A stretch of DNA of 64,000 bases from Collinsella sp. (lineage in GTDB: Bacteria; Actinomycetota; Coriobacteriia; Coriobacteriales; Coriobacteriaceae): positions 1 through 64,000 of the forward strand of contig JAGZQF010000012.1 in assembly GCA_018382295.1 (NCBI GenBank), written 5' to 3'. The position numbers and the translations under genes are program-made. The notes beneath the pieces are model-generated. The model saw only the letters and a program-made list of their open reading frames with translations. It had not been told where the DNA came from and ran no database searches. This document shows positions 8,549 through 18,057 of the stretch, in pieces (the stretch's first letter is position 1; each line of letters opens with the position of its first letter).

Positions 8549-9937
8549 CTACTTGTGGAGCGCAGCCAGAGCAGGATCGACCGGCGCGGAAGCCTCCAGG
8601 TCGGAGACCTTCACAATGCCGTTCTCATCGGAGAAGGCACGGTAAATGGTCCGAATCGCTAGGTCGAAGTCCTTCTCCTCGACACCGATGATGATGTTGA
8701 TCTCGTCGCAGCTCTGCGAAATCATACGCACGCTCACGCCGGCCTGGCCAAGCATGCCAAACAGATGGCCCGAGATACCTGCGCGGCCGCGCAGGTTACG
8801 GCCGACGGTCGCGATGAGCGCCAAGCCCTCGACAACCTCGATCTCGAGCGGTTCGACCTCCTGCTGGATGTCGCCCACGAGCGAGTACAGCGAATCGTGC
8901 ACATCCTTCTCCTGCACCACGGCGCCAAAGCGGTCGACACCGGTGGGCATGTGCTCGACGGAAACGTCATAGCGCTCGAACACCGAAAGTGCGCGGCGCA
9001 TAAAGCCGACACGGGGCTTGGTACGGTCACGAGCCACGTTGATGGCGACAAAACCGCGCTTGCCGGTCACGCCGGTAATGATGGGCTCTGCCTCACCCTC
9101 ATCAGCCGTCTCGCTAATGATGGTGCCGGGGTCCTGCGGCGCATTGGTGTTCTTGATGACCAGCGGAATACCCGCCTCGCGCACGGGGAACACGGCCTCC
9201 TCGTGCAGGACGCTTGCGCCCATGTACGAAAGCTCGCGCAGCTCCTCGTAGGTAACGCGCGCAATGGGCTGAGCCTCGGGAACAATACGCGGATCGGCAG
9301 AATAGAAACCCGAAACGTCGGTCCAGTTCTCGTACAGATCGGCGCCCAGGCACTTGGCCAGGATCGAGCCCGAGATATCGCCGCCGCCACGGTCGAGCAG
9401 CTTGATCTGGCCCTCTCGCGTCGCGCCGTAGAAACCGGGCATAACAAAGCCGCCCTGCTGGCCGTACTCCTGCACCAGCTCGGAGGTGCGATTCATGCTG
9501 AGCGTACCGTCGTGATGGAACGCCACAACCGTCGCGGCGTCCAGGAACGGTAAGCCCAGGTACTCGGCCATCAGGCGGGCGGTAAAGTACTCGCCACGGC
9601 TCACAAGCTCCTCGGTGGAGTAGCCGCCCGAGCGGGCGCGCTCGGCAAAGGCCGCGAACTCCTCACGGATGGGATAGGTGAGCTCCAGCTCGTCAGCGAT
9701 ATCAAAATAGCGCTGGCCAATGTCCTCGAGCAGTTCCTCGCACGACACGTGGTACTTAACGTGCGCGTTAACCAGGTAGAGCAGGTCGGTCACCTTGGTG
9801 TCGCCCTTAAAGCGGCGACCGCAGGCAGAAACCACCACAAAACGGCGAGCCGGGTCGGCATCGACGATGGCCTTGATCTTCTTAAAGTGTTCGGCGTCGG
9901 CGACCGACGAGCCGCCAAACTTGGCAATCTTAATCAT
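8549..9937 (-). CDS. lysC: Aspartate kinase
   Basis: The 462-residue protein phosphorylates aspartate, the first step toward lysine, threonine and methionine. The kinase domain opens with KFGGSSVAD (6-14) and includes the conserved SRGEYFTARL and GRGGGDISGS-like (DRGGGDISGS) segments. The C-terminal third holds two ACT domains (VNVARDRTKP... and IATVGRNLRG...), where amino-acid feedback would act. Length and domain order match the monofunctional class III-like kinases. It precedes asd on the same strand and is divergent from thrC, placing the aspartate-family genes together. Confidence 0.95.
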   Translation of the reverse strand: MIKIAKFGGSSVADAEHFKKIKAIVDADPARRFVVVSACGRRFKGDTKVTDLLYLVNAHVKYHVSCEELLEDIGQRYFDIADELELTYPIREEFAAFAERARSGGYSTEELVSRGEYFTARLMAEYLGLPFLDAATVVAFHHDGTLSMNRTSELVQEYGQQGGFVMPGFYGATREGQIKLLDRGGGDISGSILAKCLGADLYENWTDVSGFYSADPRIVPEAQPIARVTYEELRELSYMGASVLHEEAVFPVREAGIPLVIKNTNAPQDPGTIISETADEGEAEPIITGVTGKRGFVAINVARDRTKPRVGFMRRALSVFERYDVSVEHMPTGVDRFGAVVQEKDVHDSLYSLVGDIQQEVEPLEIEVVEGLALIATVGRNLRGRAGISGHLFGMLGQAGVSVRMISQSCDEINIIIGVEEKDFDLAIRTIYRAFSDENGIVKVSDLEASAPVDPALAALHK

Positions 9938-10041
9938 GGGCTGGAGGTTACCTTTCTAAAAAGCCTCTGCGAACCTATTTTGCGCGCTCTGATACCATGG
10001 TTTCACCGATTGGGACCAAGGCATCCGAGGAGCAGTGTTAT

Positions 10042-11559
10042 ATGGGAACTTATCATAGTACACGAGGACGCACTTTATCGTGCTCAAGTAAGGTGGCAAT
10101 CCGCACCGGCATCGCTCCCGACGGGGGTTTGTTTGTCTCGGACGAGCTCGGCACCCAGCAGGTCGATATCAGCTCGCTTGCAGATAAATCGTACTTTGAA
10201 ATCGCTCAAGATGTGTTGGGAATGTTACTGAATGATTACACGGCCGAAGAAATTTCGGCGTGTGTCGACGAGGCATACCGCGGCACGTTCGCGAGTGAAG
10301 AGGTTACGCCGCTCGTCAAACTCGACGCTGCGCCGGGCGCTGACGCCCCTCAGACCTATGTGATGGAGCTCTTTGGCGGCCCCACGAGTGCCTTTAAGGA
10401 CGTCGCCCTGCAGATGCTCCCCCGCTTGATGGCCCGCACTTCCGCCAAGGACGGCGGCGCCGAGCGCATCATGATCGTCACCGCCACGTCGGGCGACACG
10501 GGCAAGGCAGCACTCGCCGGCTTTGCCGACGCTCCGGGCACGGGCATCACCGTCTTTTATCCCGAGGGCAAGGTCAGCCGCGTCCAGAACCTGCAGATGT
10601 CCACACAGGAGGGCGATAACGTCGCCGTCTGCGGCATCCGCGGCAACTTCGATGATGCCCAGAGCGCCGTCAAGCACATCTTTGCCGATAAGGAGCTTGC
10701 CGAGCGTCTTGAGTCCGCCGGCACGGTGCTTTCAAGCGCCAACTCGATCAACGTCGGTCGCCTGGTGCCGCAGGTCGTCTACTACTTTGCCGCCTATGCG
10801 CAGCTGCTGCGCGCCGGCGCCATCGAGGCCGGCGACGCCGTGGAGTTCTGCGTACCGACCGGCAACTTTGGCGATATCCTGGCCGGCTACTATGCCAAGT
10901 GCATGGGTCTGCCCGTCGCCAAGCTCATCGTCGCGAGCGACAAGAACAACGTGCTCGCTGACTTCCTGACCACCGGCGTCTACGACCGCAACCGTCCGTT
11001 CTTCACGACCATCTCGCCGTCGATGGACATCCTCATCAGCTCCAACCTGGAGCGTATGCTTTATTTCCTGTCCGATGGCGACTGCGAGCTTGTTGCCGGC
11101 CTTATGGAGCAGCTTGCCCAGACCGGTCGCTACGAGGTGCCTGCCGAGCTGCTGGCCAAGATCCAGAGCGTATTTGGCTGCGGCTGGGCCAGCGAGGACG
11201 AGGTTCGCGCCGCCATCAAGAGCTGCTGGGATGCCAACGGCTACGTGATCGACCCGCACACCGCTTGCGGCTATCACGTCTTTGAGCAGGTCGCCCCCAC
11301 CGAGGGCGCCAAGGCCCGCGTGCTGCTTTCGACCGCCAGCCCCTACAAGTTCCCGCGCGCCTGCTGCGATGCCCTGGGGCTCGACGTTCCCGAGGACGAC
11401 TTTGAGGCCATGCGCGTGCTCGAGCAGACAACCAATACGGTCGCCCCGGCCCAACTCGCCGAGCTCGAGTCCAAGCCCGTCCGCTTCGAAGACGTCTGCG
11501 ACGTCGACGAGATGGCAAGCTACGTCGAGTCTGCAGCAAAAAAGATGGCTACCAACTAA
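10042..11559 (+). CDS. thrC: Threonine synthase
   Basis: The 505-residue enzyme converts O-phosphohomoserine to threonine with pyridoxal phosphate. The cofactor lysine is Lys119 in GGPTSAFKDVA; TATSGDTGKAA and the CVPTGNFGDILAGYY segment form the phosphate-binding parts. The length and the early YHSTRG motif place it in the longer class of threonine synthases found in many bacteria and yeast. I chose the ATG at 10042, which lies behind GAGGAGCAG and starts MGTYHSTRG; an earlier ATG at 9997 has no ribosome-binding site. A strong terminator follows, and thrB is next on the same strand. Confidence 0.95.
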   Translation: MGTYHSTRGRTLSCSSKVAIRTGIAPDGGLFVSDELGTQQVDISSLADKSYFEIAQDVLGMLLNDYTAEEISACVDEAYRGTFASEEVTPLVKLDAAPGADAPQTYVMELFGGPTSAFKDVALQMLPRLMARTSAKDGGAERIMIVTATSGDTGKAALAGFADAPGTGITVFYPEGKVSRVQNLQMSTQEGDNVAVCGIRGNFDDAQSAVKHIFADKELAERLESAGTVLSSANSINVGRLVPQVVYYFAAYAQLLRAGAIEAGDAVEFCVPTGNFGDILAGYYAKCMGLPVAKLIVASDKNNVLADFLTTGVYDRNRPFFTTISPSMDILISSNLERMLYFLSDGDCELVAGLMEQLAQTGRYEVPAELLAKIQSVFGCGWASEDEVRAAIKSCWDANGYVIDPHTACGYHVFEQVAPTEGAKARVLLSTASPYKFPRACCDALGLDVPEDDFEAMRVLEQTTNTVAPAQLAELESKPVRFEDVCDVDEMASYVESAAKKMATN

Positions 11560-11570
11560 ACCCCATATAA

Positions 11571-11602
11571 GGCGCCGGCGAAAGCCGGCGCACCTTCTTT
11601 TT
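11571..11602 (+). terminator. Terminator of thrC
   Basis: GCGCCGGC (11572-11579) and GCCGGCGC (11584-11591) form a tight stem with a GAAA-like loop, followed by CTTCTTTTT. It lies 12 bases after the thrC stop. Confidence 0.85.
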
Positions 11603-11634
11603 ATTTAGCTTTCGGGATGATGACGAGCATGCGA

Positions 11635-11746
11635 GCGGGTCTGGCCGTTTAGTTCGTCGCGAGTTCCGCACGAGCCGGAAAGCACTTAATGTGCTTTCCG
11701 AGCGAGCCAGGACTGCCCGAGCAGCGAACTAAACGGTCAGACCCGC
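11635..11746. repeat. Palindromic family B, copy 1
   Basis: Outer arms 11635-11656 and 11725-11746 pair with one mismatch (core CGTTTAGTTCG / CGAACTAAACG). Inside, TTCCGCACGAG is followed by a perfect hairpin, CGGAAAGCAC / GTGCTTTCCG (11676-11700). This arm-TTCCGCA-inner hairpin-CCCGAG-arm layout is shared with copies at 12636, 22284 and 40216 although the arm sequences differ. It separates thrC from thrB. Confidence 0.8.
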
Positions 11747-11760
11747 CCAGGAGGACCCAC

Positions 11761-12642
11761 ATGATCAAAATCACCGTCCCAGCAACCAGCGCCAACCTAG
11801 GCATCGGCTACGACACCCTCGGCATGGCCGTCAGCCTCTACTCGCACTTCACCTTCGAGCGCGCCGACAAGCTCACCATCACGGGCTGCCCCAAGGAGTT
11901 CCAAAACGAGAATAACCTGGTCTATGTGAGCTTTGTCGATGCGCTGGCCGCATGGGGCGAGCCGGCCTTCCCCGTTGCCATCGACATCCAGACCGACGTG
12001 CCCGTCGCCCGCGGCCTGGGCTCCAGCTCCACCTGCGTCGTCGCCGGCATCATGGCAGCCGCCGCACTGACGGGCCACACCGTCGACCGTGCCGAGCTTG
12101 TTCGCATTGCCACCGAAGTCGAGGGGCATCCTGATAACGTCGCTCCCGCCATCCTTGGCGGCGCCGTCTGCTCCTTTACGCCGACTGATTCGCTCCCCCA
12201 ATGTCTGCGCTACGAGGTGAGCGATCGCTTGCGTTTTATTACCGTGATTCCGCCCTACGAGGTACATACGAGCGAGGCGCGCAAGGTCGTGCCGCAGGAG
12301 ATTCCACTCTCCACCGCCGTATGGCAAATGGGCCGCATCGCCGGCATGACGCGCGGCCTGGAGACCGGCGACCTTGACCTGATTGCCGCCGCCAACGACG
12401 ACCGTATCCAGGAGCCCTATCGCCGCCGCCTCATCCCCGACTACAACGCCGTGCGCGACACCTGCCTTAACGGCGGCGCTAAGACCATCTGGATTAGTGG
12501 CTCGGGCTCGACCCTCATGGCTGTGACCGACGACACCATCGTGGCAAAGTTCCTGCAGGTCAAGCTGCGCGAGCAGTTCCCCAAGTGCGATACGCACATT
12601 CTGACGTGCGACACGGAAGGCGCTCAAATCGAGTACCTGTAG
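11761..12642 (+). CDS. thrB: Homoserine kinase
   Basis: This 293-residue GHMP kinase phosphorylates homoserine to supply thrC. The N-terminal PATSANLGIGYDTLG (7-21) and the ATP-binding loop PVARGLGSSSTCVVAG (81-96) are the family hallmarks, and the late WISGSGSTLMA matches the third GHMP motif. The ATG at 11761 follows AGGAGGACCCAC. Longer versions start inside the upstream palindrome and are unlikely. The stop codon lies in the outer arm of the large palindrome that follows. Confidence 0.95.
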   Translation: MIKITVPATSANLGIGYDTLGMAVSLYSHFTFERADKLTITGCPKEFQNENNLVYVSFVDALAAWGEPAFPVAIDIQTDVPVARGLGSSSTCVVAGIMAAAALTGHTVDRAELVRIATEVEGHPDNVAPAILGGAVCSFTPTDSLPQCLRYEVSDRLRFITVIPPYEVHTSEARKVVPQEIPLSTAVWQMGRIAGMTRGLETGDLDLIAAANDDRIQEPYRRRLIPDYNAVRDTCLNGGAKTIWISGSGSTLMAVTDDTIVAKFLQVKLREQFPKCDTHILTCDTEGAQIEYL

Positions 12643-12819
12643 ACATCGCCGATCGGTCTGTCCGGGCCACCCAGGGGCATCCCCTTAAAAACGTCCTCGC
12701 ACTTGAGGCCCGCTTATCCTGCTCCTTCGGAGCTACGGATAAGCGGGCCTCGTGCGGAATGTTTTTAAGGGGATGCCCCTGGGTGGCCCTATGGCAACGT
12801 GGCTAGCGATGTCTACAGG
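12636..12819. repeat. Palindromic family B, copy 2 (large nested palindrome)
   Basis: Three nested stems are visible. CCTGTAGACATCGC (12636-12649) pairs with GCGATGTCTACAGG (12806-12819). The 29-base arms 12664-12692 and 12761-12789 are perfectly complementary. An inner stem GAGGCCCGCTTATCC (12705-12719) pairs with 12737-12751. The conserved GTCCTCG and TGCGGAA words of family B lie inside. It overlaps the thrB stop codon and lies between convergent thrB and ysxC, where it could terminate both. Confidence 0.85.
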
Positions 12820-12895
12820 GACCCACGCTTTGAAGGGGCGCCGGGCTGATAGTTGATTTTTATTGGCAGGGGCTCTTGCTGGTAAGGAGCACTTG

Positions 12896-13486
12896 CTAGA
12901 GGCAGGCCTCGGCGATGCGCTTTTTTAGTTCGTCGATACCCACGCCGGTCTGGGAGCTCGTGATGATTACATTCTCGGCCGGGACGTTGAGCTGCTTTTT
13001 GATAGCTGCTGCCTGGCGGGCCTGCTGGGTGCGGCTGAGCTTGTCAGCCTTGGTGAGGCAGACGATAAAGTTGAACTCGTTGCCCTGTAGGTAGTCGATC
13101 ATGTCGTGGTCGAGCTTGCTGGGGTCGTGACGAATGTCCACCAACGAGACGACCAAGTTAAAGCTGCGCTCGGAGTCGAAAAAGTCGCCGATAAGCTCGG
13201 CCCAGCGGTCGCGCTCGGCCTTGGAGCGACGGGCGAAACCGTAGCCCGGCAGGTCCACGAAATGCACGTCGTCGGCCTCGAAGAAATTGATGTTGCTCGT
13301 CTTGCCCGGCGTGCTCGAAACCTTGACCAAGTTCTTGCGGCCAAATAGCTTGTTCATGATGGAGGACTTGCCCACGTTGGAGCGGCCGACGAAGCTCACC
13401 TCAGGGCAGGTGGACTCGGGAATCTGCGAAACCTTGCCATAGCTGGCAACGAACTTGGCAAGCTGGTAGTTAATGGAATCGGCCAT
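12896..13486 (-). CDS. ysxC: Ribosome-biogenesis GTPase YsxC/EngB
   Basis: The 196-residue protein is a TRAFAC GTPase of the EngB family, which assists assembly of the large ribosomal subunit. The G1 loop GRSNVGKSS (34-42), G3 DLPGYG (78-83) and G4 TKAD are present, and the STPGKT segment (58-63) is the family-typical G2 region. The ATG at 13486 has AAGGAG five bases upstream. The gene directly follows mtnN on the same strand with a short gap. Confidence 0.95.
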   Translation of the reverse strand: MADSINYQLAKFVASYGKVSQIPESTCPEVSFVGRSNVGKSSIMNKLFGRKNLVKVSSTPGKTSNINFFEADDVHFVDLPGYGFARRSKAERDRWAELIGDFFDSERSFNLVVSLVDIRHDPSKLDHDMIDYLQGNEFNFIVCLTKADKLSRTQQARQAAAIKKQLNVPAENVIITSSQTGVGIDELKKRIAEACL

Positions 13487-13525
13487 GGACACTCCTTGGT
13501 CGTAGATTTTTACAAAACGGGTGTG

Positions 13526-14266
13526 CTATTGCGCGGCGGCGATACGACGAACGATGTCAAGCGTGATGCCGCTCGCGGTGCGAGCGTACTCATCCAGATC
13601 GAACTCGCGCTCGCAAAACGCGTCATATGCCTCGTCACAATTATCGCTGATAGCGCGCAGCACCAGGCAATCGACACCATTCTTGGCCGCGATGTGCGCA
13701 ATTGCCGCGCCCTCCATCTCGACGCAATCGGCATGCGTGGCCTCAATCGCAGCGTTACGCATGGCGTCACCCGTAACAAAGCGGTCACCCGTGGCGATAG
13801 TGCCACACAGGAACTGCTTGGGGTCCTTCTCCGCAGAATTCTCATCCGCCGAGGCATCCACAAATCCATGCTCGGCAAGCACGGCGGCGGCAACATCAGC
13901 CAACGCCGGCGTCGAGACAAACTCCTCGAGTCCCGGCGCCGACTCGGCGATGAGCGCCGTGTCAGTATCGAGATAGCGCAGGCACTTGCCTATAACCACG
14001 TCGTTAATATGGAGCTTAGGGTTTAGGCCACCCGCAATGCCCGAAAACACAACGGCCTGCGGGGCATATTTGCTGATGAGATGCTGCGTTGCCGCCGCGG
14101 CGTTTACGGTTCCCATGCCAGCGGTCGTAGCAACAACGGACAAACCGTCGAGCTCGCCGTTGACAACGGTCAAGCCCGCCTCTTGTGCCACACGAGCGCC
14201 GTTCAGTTCTTCTTTAATCTGCGCAACCTCTTTTTCGAGTGCACCGATGATTGCGATGGTAGGCAT
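13526..14266 (-). CDS. mtnN: 5'-methylthioadenosine/S-adenosylhomocysteine nucleosidase
   Basis: The 246-residue enzyme cleaves adenine from methylthioadenosine and S-adenosylhomocysteine, part of methionine salvage. The opening IAIIGALEKEV carries the catalytic glutamate, FSGIAGGL is the phosphorylase-fold loop, CVEMEGAAIAHIA binds the ribose, and RAISDNCDE supplies the catalytic aspartate. The start MPTIAIIGALEKEV at 14266 fits the family; 20 extra upstream codons do not. An insert near ASADENSAEKDP is slightly longer than usual. Confidence 0.93.
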   Translation of the reverse strand: MPTIAIIGALEKEVAQIKEELNGARVAQEAGLTVVNGELDGLSVVATTAGMGTVNAAAATQHLISKYAPQAVVFSGIAGGLNPKLHINDVVIGKCLRYLDTDTALIAESAPGLEEFVSTPALADVAAAVLAEHGFVDASADENSAEKDPKQFLCGTIATGDRFVTGDAMRNAAIEATHADCVEMEGAAIAHIAAKNGVDCLVLRAISDNCDEAYDAFCEREFDLDEYARTASGITLDIVRRIAAAQ

Positions 14267-14388
14267 ACCATCCCCCAAACCCGTGAAAACTGCTATCCAC
14301 GGTATGGTACCAGCATTTTGACTCAACCGCGCAATACGAAGTCGCTAGACCACCGCAGCGCGGGTATCGTAGAGGAGCAAAAGACTTG

Positions 14389-15207
14389 CTAGCCGATGGC
14401 GTTTTTTAGCTCCGCGCGGCGCTTTTTCATGCCGGTCATAACGGCATTACGCAACTCGGGCATGCGCGCGGTATCCATCTGGGGCACGCCCTCGAGCTTA
14501 TAGGGAATGCCCAGTTGCTCGTACTTGACGACACCCATCGTGTGATACGGCAGCATTTCCAGGCCCACCACGTTGTGCCATGGAGCGATGAGGCGACCGA
14601 GCTTCTCGCACTCCTCCACCGTGTCGGTAATGCCCGGCACCACCACGTGGCGGATAACGACCTTGATCTTGCGACGTGCAAGCTCATCGCCAAACGCCAG
14701 AATGCGTGCGGGATCGCACCCAGTCAGCTTTTTATGCTCGACCGGGTCGGCATGCTTAATATCGAGCAGTACCATGTCGGTCTCGTTGAGCACGGCATCG
14801 AACTTCTCGGGATGCGCGGGATCGAACGCATAGCCGCAGCTATCCAAGCAGGTGTGCACACGACCATCGTGGTTATTGTGCATGGCGTGGAACAGGTCGG
14901 CCAAAAACTCAGGCTGCAGGAGCGGCTCGCCGCCGGACACCGTAATACCACCGCTGCGGTAAAACTCATGGTTACTCTGGAACTCGTCCATAAGGTGCTC
15001 GACGGTCACCATCGTGCCACCGTTAACCGACCAGGTATCGGGGTTGTGGCAATACGCACAGCGCATGGGGCAGCCTTGGACAAACACTACGAAGCGGATG
15101 CCGGGTCCGTCGACCGTCCCCATCGTCTCGATTGAATGCACGCGGCCAAGGGCAAACGCAGAGTCCTCGGGACGAGCGTCCACACCCTCAAGCGTCATTT
15201 CTGCCAT
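14389..15207 (-). CDS. pflA: Pyruvate formate-lyase-activating enzyme
   Basis: This radical SAM enzyme installs the glycyl radical in pyruvate formate-lyase. Its cluster motif is Cys46-x3-Cys50-x2-Cys53 in GCPMRCAYCHNPDTW, followed by the SAM-binding GGITVSGGEP. The 272-residue length fits PflA. The ATG at 15207 (MAEMTLEG) is preceded by AAGG; a longer form from 15237 seems unlikely. It is about 9 kb from pflB and grcA rather than beside them, so it must be expressed separately. Confidence 0.93.
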   Translation of the reverse strand: MAEMTLEGVDARPEDSAFALGRVHSIETMGTVDGPGIRFVVFVQGCPMRCAYCHNPDTWSVNGGTMVTVEHLMDEFQSNHEFYRSGGITVSGGEPLLQPEFLADLFHAMHNNHDGRVHTCLDSCGYAFDPAHPEKFDAVLNETDMVLLDIKHADPVEHKKLTGCDPARILAFGDELARRKIKVVIRHVVVPGITDTVEECEKLGRLIAPWHNVVGLEMLPYHTMGVVKYEQLGIPYKLEGVPQMDTARMPELRNAVMTGMKKRRAELKNAIG

Positions 15208-15240
15208 TCGCGCTACCTTGCCTCTCCTTGGATGCAACCA

Positions 15241-15313
15241 ATTAAAATGCCAGAGCCATTCTAGCCCATGTGCTTGCGTTTAAACGTCTCGGGCTAGAAT
15301 GGCACGTTTTAAT
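15241..15313. repeat. Palindrome upstream of pflA
   Basis: GCCATTCTAGCCC (15255-15267) is exactly complementary to GGGCTAGAATGGC (15291-15303), and the flanking ATTAAAA pairs with TTTTAAT. The stem lies between the pflA start and the degV stop, so it may end degV transcription or affect the pflA leader. Confidence 0.75.
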
Positions 15314-15381
15314 CTATCCCCCATCACCATGGCTGGGGTCTACGTCGAGATGTCAGGCTGAAGAACGCTCGCCTGCGGCCT

Positions 15382-16236
15382 TTACGCTTTAAGCGTGAGC
15401 ACCGCACCGAAGGCGGTCGGGCCGCAGTGGCTCGAGATGACGCCGCCGACCTGAGTCCAGGTAATGTCCTTAAAGCCCAGGTCGTGCGCATAGACTTCCA
15501 TGTCGTCGCGCAGCTCCTGGGAAAGGCCTACCGAATACGCCAGGCCAATGTGCGAGTAGTCGATCTCGCCCTTCGCAACCATGTGGTCAATAAAGGCGCG
15601 GGCGCACTTGAGCATAGAGCCGCGGAACTTCTTGGTCGCCACGAACTTGCCGCCCGTCACCTCAATGCAGGGCTTAATCTTGAGCAGATGTGCGCCAAGG
15701 AATGCGACGTTGGACAAGCGACCGCCCGCCTTAAGGAAGGCAAGATCGGTAGGAACAAAGCCCAGCAGCACGCGGTCCATGACGGAGTTCGCGAAGGCGA
15801 AGATCTCGTCGACGGTGGCATCGGGGTGAGCCTCGATGTATTTGGCGGTCTCGACGACAACAAGCGACTGGCCCACCGAGACAAAACGCGTGTCCATGGA
15901 GTAGACGTAGTCGCGACCCTTGGCGGCGATCTTCGATGATTGATGCGAGCAGGTCGTGGCCTCGGAATATGCAAGATGCAGAATGGTCGCGTCGGGTTGC
16001 TCGGCATGGATGCGGTCGTACACATGCGCAAAATCTGCCGGCGCACAGCCGCTGGTCTTGGGCATCACGCCAAACTCGTTGCAGCGCGAATAAATCTCGA
16101 GCGGATCGATCGAGCCGTCCTCGACGGTCTCGTCACCAATCGTGACATGCATAGGCACGCGCACGATGCCGTAGCGCTCGCAGAGCTCTGGCGTCACATC
16201 CGAACCAGATTCAACCACGATTATGTACTTGCCCAT
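15382..16236 (-). CDS. DegV family fatty-acid-binding protein
   Basis: The 284-residue protein begins MGKYIIVVESGSDVTPELCE and contains the HLAYSEATTCSHQSS-like segment where DegV proteins hold the fatty-acid carboxyl group. Members include FakB proteins, which present fatty acids to the FakA kinase for phospholipid synthesis. No fakA gene is near. The start at 16236 fits the family; codons upstream of it are poor. A hairpin lies between it and the GH32 gene upstream. Confidence 0.88.
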   Translation of the reverse strand: MGKYIIVVESGSDVTPELCERYGIVRVPMHVTIGDETVEDGSIDPLEIYSRCNEFGVMPKTSGCAPADFAHVYDRIHAEQPDATILHLAYSEATTCSHQSSKIAAKGRDYVYSMDTRFVSVGQSLVVVETAKYIEAHPDATVDEIFAFANSVMDRVLLGFVPTDLAFLKAGGRLSNVAFLGAHLLKIKPCIEVTGGKFVATKKFRGSMLKCARAFIDHMVAKGEIDYSHIGLAYSVGLSQELRDDMEVYAHDLGFKDITWTQVGGVISSHCGPTAFGAVLTLKA

Positions 16237-16322
16237 TATTATCACGACCCATCTCGACGTTGGCTTTTTAATATGTGACACACGCCCGCCGTCCTGCTAC
16301 AGAACGACCCCCAAGCGCCAAA

Positions 16323-16361
16323 GAGACGCCGCCCTTTGCACATAACAAAGGACAGCGTCTC
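16323..16361 (-). terminator. Hairpin after the sucrose/fructan operon
   Basis: GAGACGC (16323-16329) pairs with GCGTCTC (16355-16361) and CCTTTG with CAAAGG inside. It lies in the 277-base gap between the GH32 stop and the degV start, as expected for the operon terminator, though no clear T tract follows. Confidence 0.55.
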
Positions 16362-16513
16362 CCTGGAAAACTCCGTGCTTATCTGAGATTCTACACGGTT
16401 TATTAAGGAGTGTTACTTATTCCGCAAACGGTCACTATATGCGGTAAGCGGTAGTTGGCCGCGGCAACTGCGACACATTCCGCCCAACAAGTCCAATCGT
16501 GCCCCATGCACGG

Positions 16514-17962
16514 TTAATGAGCGAGGCGGTAGAAATCCATCGACGCCGCACCCTCGGCGTGCAGCGCCATCGCCGGAACCGCCGACGAATAGGTACGGCT
16601 CGTAAGTGCTGCCTCGCCGCCGTTGGCAAAAATCTCGACCATCGTAGTGTCCGAAAGCACGCGCAGGTCGCGAAGCTCGCTGAGCTCGATCGACCTTTGG
16701 TCGCGCCCATAGCCTTCGTCACCCATATCGAGGGTAAGCATCCCGTCCGCATAACGCACAAAGACACCCTTGCGGATTTCGAGCTCGATCATCTTGGCTC
16801 CCTCACAGGAAACCACGACATCAAACAGGCGTCCCGGCTCCTCGACGGTCTCTCCGCCTACAGCACGAACGCAGGCGCCGCGCATTCTCTCAATCTCGTG
16901 CGCCGGTTGCTGGCAGAGCTTGCCGCCGCGCATGCTCAACTCTCTCGGCACCGTCAACGCGCACTGCCACCCGCGCGCCATCGTCGGGCTTTCCGCCTTC
17001 GCATCGGGGCAACCCGACCATCCGATCATCAAACGCCGACCTGCAGCGTCCACAAAGGACTGCGGGGCATAGAAATCAAAACCGGCATCGACCATCGGAG
17101 GCATACCCTGGCCGACGATCTTAAAGCTCGGCGCCTCCCAATCGGCCTCGATGGAGAACCACACGCACTGATGCGGATTGCGGTAACGCCAGCCATCGGC
17201 GGGCACGCCCTGCGGACAGCAAACGAGAATAAGCTCGCCATCGAGCTCAAACAGATCAGGACACTCCCACATAAAGCCAAACTTCTCGCCCAGCTCAATG
17301 CGCGTCGCATAGCCCCAGTCCTCTAGATCACGCGAGGTATAGACAAGCACGCACCCGCGATCGTCTTTCGTACGAGCGCCGAGAACCATGTAGTAGATAC
17401 CGTCGTGTTCAAGGATCTTGGGGTCGCGCACGTGCGTACCGATATCGTCGGGGTAATCGACCGGCCCAACAGCTATGCGCTTCTCGCCCAATTCGTCGGG
17501 ATTCTCGGCAACCATATGAATCTGGTTTTGCTCACGGCCCGTCAACACGTAGTCGTAATCATCGCGGTCAAAATGCTTAACGTTGCCGGTATAGAAGTAG
17601 TGAATCTTGCCATCACGTACAAAGGCAGAACCAGAATACGCTCCACTCGAATCCAAATCGGAATCGGGGAACAGCACGGGGCCGTGATTCTCGTACGTCA
17701 CAAAATCCTTTGTCGTCAGATGGTTCCAAAGCACTGGACCACCATGCGCAGCATCGAACGGATCGTATTGATGATAGATGTGATACGTATCACCGATCTG
17801 CACCAATCCGTTGGGGTCGTTGAGCCAGCCAAGCTCAGGCTCCACATGGAACAAAAGCCTATCGGGGTCGGACGCGATGCGAGCCGCCGTCTCATCCTGT
17901 CCGGCACGCCACTGCTCATAGTCCGCACGCATCACCTTGTTTTTTTGATTAAACATCGCCAT
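16514..17962 (-). CDS. scrB: GH32 sucrose-6-phosphate hydrolase / beta-fructosidase
   Basis: The 482-residue enzyme hydrolyses beta-fructosides; beside a sucrose-type EIIBC it probably cleaves sucrose 6-phosphate in the cytoplasm, as no signal peptide is present. All three GH32 acidic motifs are visible: WLNDPNG (46-52, nucleophile Asp49), RDP (179-181) and ECPDLF (acid/base Glu233). The C-terminal part is the beta-sandwich module. It is the last gene of the operon with EIIBC and a second GH32. ATG codons at 17962 and 17956 are both possible after GAAGG. Confidence 0.92.
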   Translation of the reverse strand: MAMFNQKNKVMRADYEQWRAGQDETAARIASDPDRLLFHVEPELGWLNDPNGLVQIGDTYHIYHQYDPFDAAHGGPVLWNHLTTKDFVTYENHGPVLFPDSDLDSSGAYSGSAFVRDGKIHYFYTGNVKHFDRDDYDYVLTGREQNQIHMVAENPDELGEKRIAVGPVDYPDDIGTHVRDPKILEHDGIYYMVLGARTKDDRGCVLVYTSRDLEDWGYATRIELGEKFGFMWECPDLFELDGELILVCCPQGVPADGWRYRNPHQCVWFSIEADWEAPSFKIVGQGMPPMVDAGFDFYAPQSFVDAAGRRLMIGWSGCPDAKAESPTMARGWQCALTVPRELSMRGGKLCQQPAHEIERMRGACVRAVGGETVEEPGRLFDVVVSCEGAKMIELEIRKGVFVRYADGMLTLDMGDEGYGRDQRSIELSELRDLRVLSDTTMVEIFANGGEAALTSRTYSSAVPAMALHAEGAASMDFYRLAH

Positions 17963-18057
17963 TGACCTTCTCGTCTATAGGAAAGGACGCTCGACTCACA
18001 CGAGCCGAACGCCCTTCCCCAAATGGACTTATCCGCACATTACGCTGAACGGCTCAA

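Noticed and set aside
9937..10041. Riboswitch or T-box leader for lysC or thrC
   Set aside because: The divergent gap is only about 100 bases and shows no lysine-riboswitch or T-box sequence features.
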